Positions 63,437-63,509 of a DNA stretch of 63,509 bases are shown here, one piece after another (the stretch's first letter is position 1; each line of letters starts with the position of its first letter). The notes under the pieces were generated by a model that worked only from the letters and a program-made list of their open reading frames with translations, was not told the origin of the DNA and made no database searches. This DNA comes from an uncultured Cyclobacteriaceae bacterium (GTDB lineage: Bacteria; Bacteroidota; Bacteroidia; Cytophagales; Cyclobacteriaceae), in contig CALGOB010000089.1 of NCBI GenBank assembly GCA_937958005.1, forward strand, positions 1 through 63,509, written 5' to 3'. The translations under genes were made by a program, and so were the position numbers.

Positions 63437-63509
63437 AAAGAAGACACCTTCGGTATAAAATATCGCCGTTGGTTGCCCCACTTGGCTGTGGTATTGATCT
63501 ATAAAAACA

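Overview
The window looks like a Bacteroidota chromosome, most likely of the Cytophagales/Flammeovirga-Marivirga kind. It is AT-rich with weak Shine-Dalgarno signals. It carries the ActABCDEF alternative complex III plus cytochrome oxidase operon typical of that phylum, a long-form IspG, DUF6728 and DUF983 proteins, and a CarboxypepD_reg-type TonB receptor. No tRNA, rRNA, CRISPR array or complete transposase was seen.

Layout. (1) 1-4.8 kb holds small accessory genes: a membrane protein, a secreted protein, a decayed gene, three rhodanese-like proteins in a row and a sterol-desaturase-family hydroxylase. (2) 4.8-28.1 kb is a nonribosomal peptide (NRPS) gene cluster with two divergent arms. The minus arm runs ornithine cyclodeaminase, TonB receptor, acyl-CoA-dehydrogenase-like flavoprotein, stand-alone adenylation enzyme, PhyH-type Fe/2OG oxygenase, stand-alone carrier protein and a C-A-T NRPS whose specificity code reads as serine. 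The plus arm runs HupE/UreJ-like permease, C-A(N) NRPS, GAMT-like methyltransferase, A(C)-T-E NRPS, C-T-TE NRPS, Sfp-type PPTase, MBOAT acyltransferase and a DltD/SGNH-like partner. (3) 28-38 kb is ordinary housekeeping (YjbR, ispG, SDR, an MlaE/MlaF pair, rlmF, DUF2157/GDYXXLXY pair) broken by repeats, a probable MITE-disrupted gene and a four-copy tandem repeat. (4) 38.2-41.9 kb is a very large NtrY-like sensor kinase. (5) 42.4-59.3 kb is one long minus-strand respiratory operon: ACIII, cytochrome c oxidase, heme A synthesis and assembly factors. (6) 59.3-63.5 kb has an acyl-CoA synthetase, an aldo/keto reductase and several structured intergenic elements.

How the cluster seems to work (inference). 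Ornithine cyclodeaminase supplies proline. The stand-alone A enzyme loads it on the small carrier protein, and the flavoprotein oxidises it to a pyrroline or pyrrole acyl starter, as in the PltF/PltL/PltE and AnaC/AnaD/AnaB systems. The hydroxylase may decorate proline or another residue. The NRPSs then add Ser, a methylated and epimerised residue of unknown identity, and one residue or acyl group carried by an A-less final module. The TonB receptor and the HupE-like permease suggest that the product is a metallophore.

The most unusual feature is an adenylation domain that is cut in two. Its N-terminal core is in one gene, its C-terminal subdomain with the catalytic A10 lysine is in another, and a methyltransferase gene sits exactly between them. 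This is the a8/a9 point where methyltransferase domains interrupt adenylation domains in single-chain NRPSs. Both guanidinium-binding acidic residues of GAMT are replaced in this methyltransferase. The terminal thioesterase has a cysteine in place of the nucleophilic serine.

A 109-bp, three-hairpin interspersed repeat occurs four times (30, 2171, 33602 and 41966) and is the main repeat family of the window.
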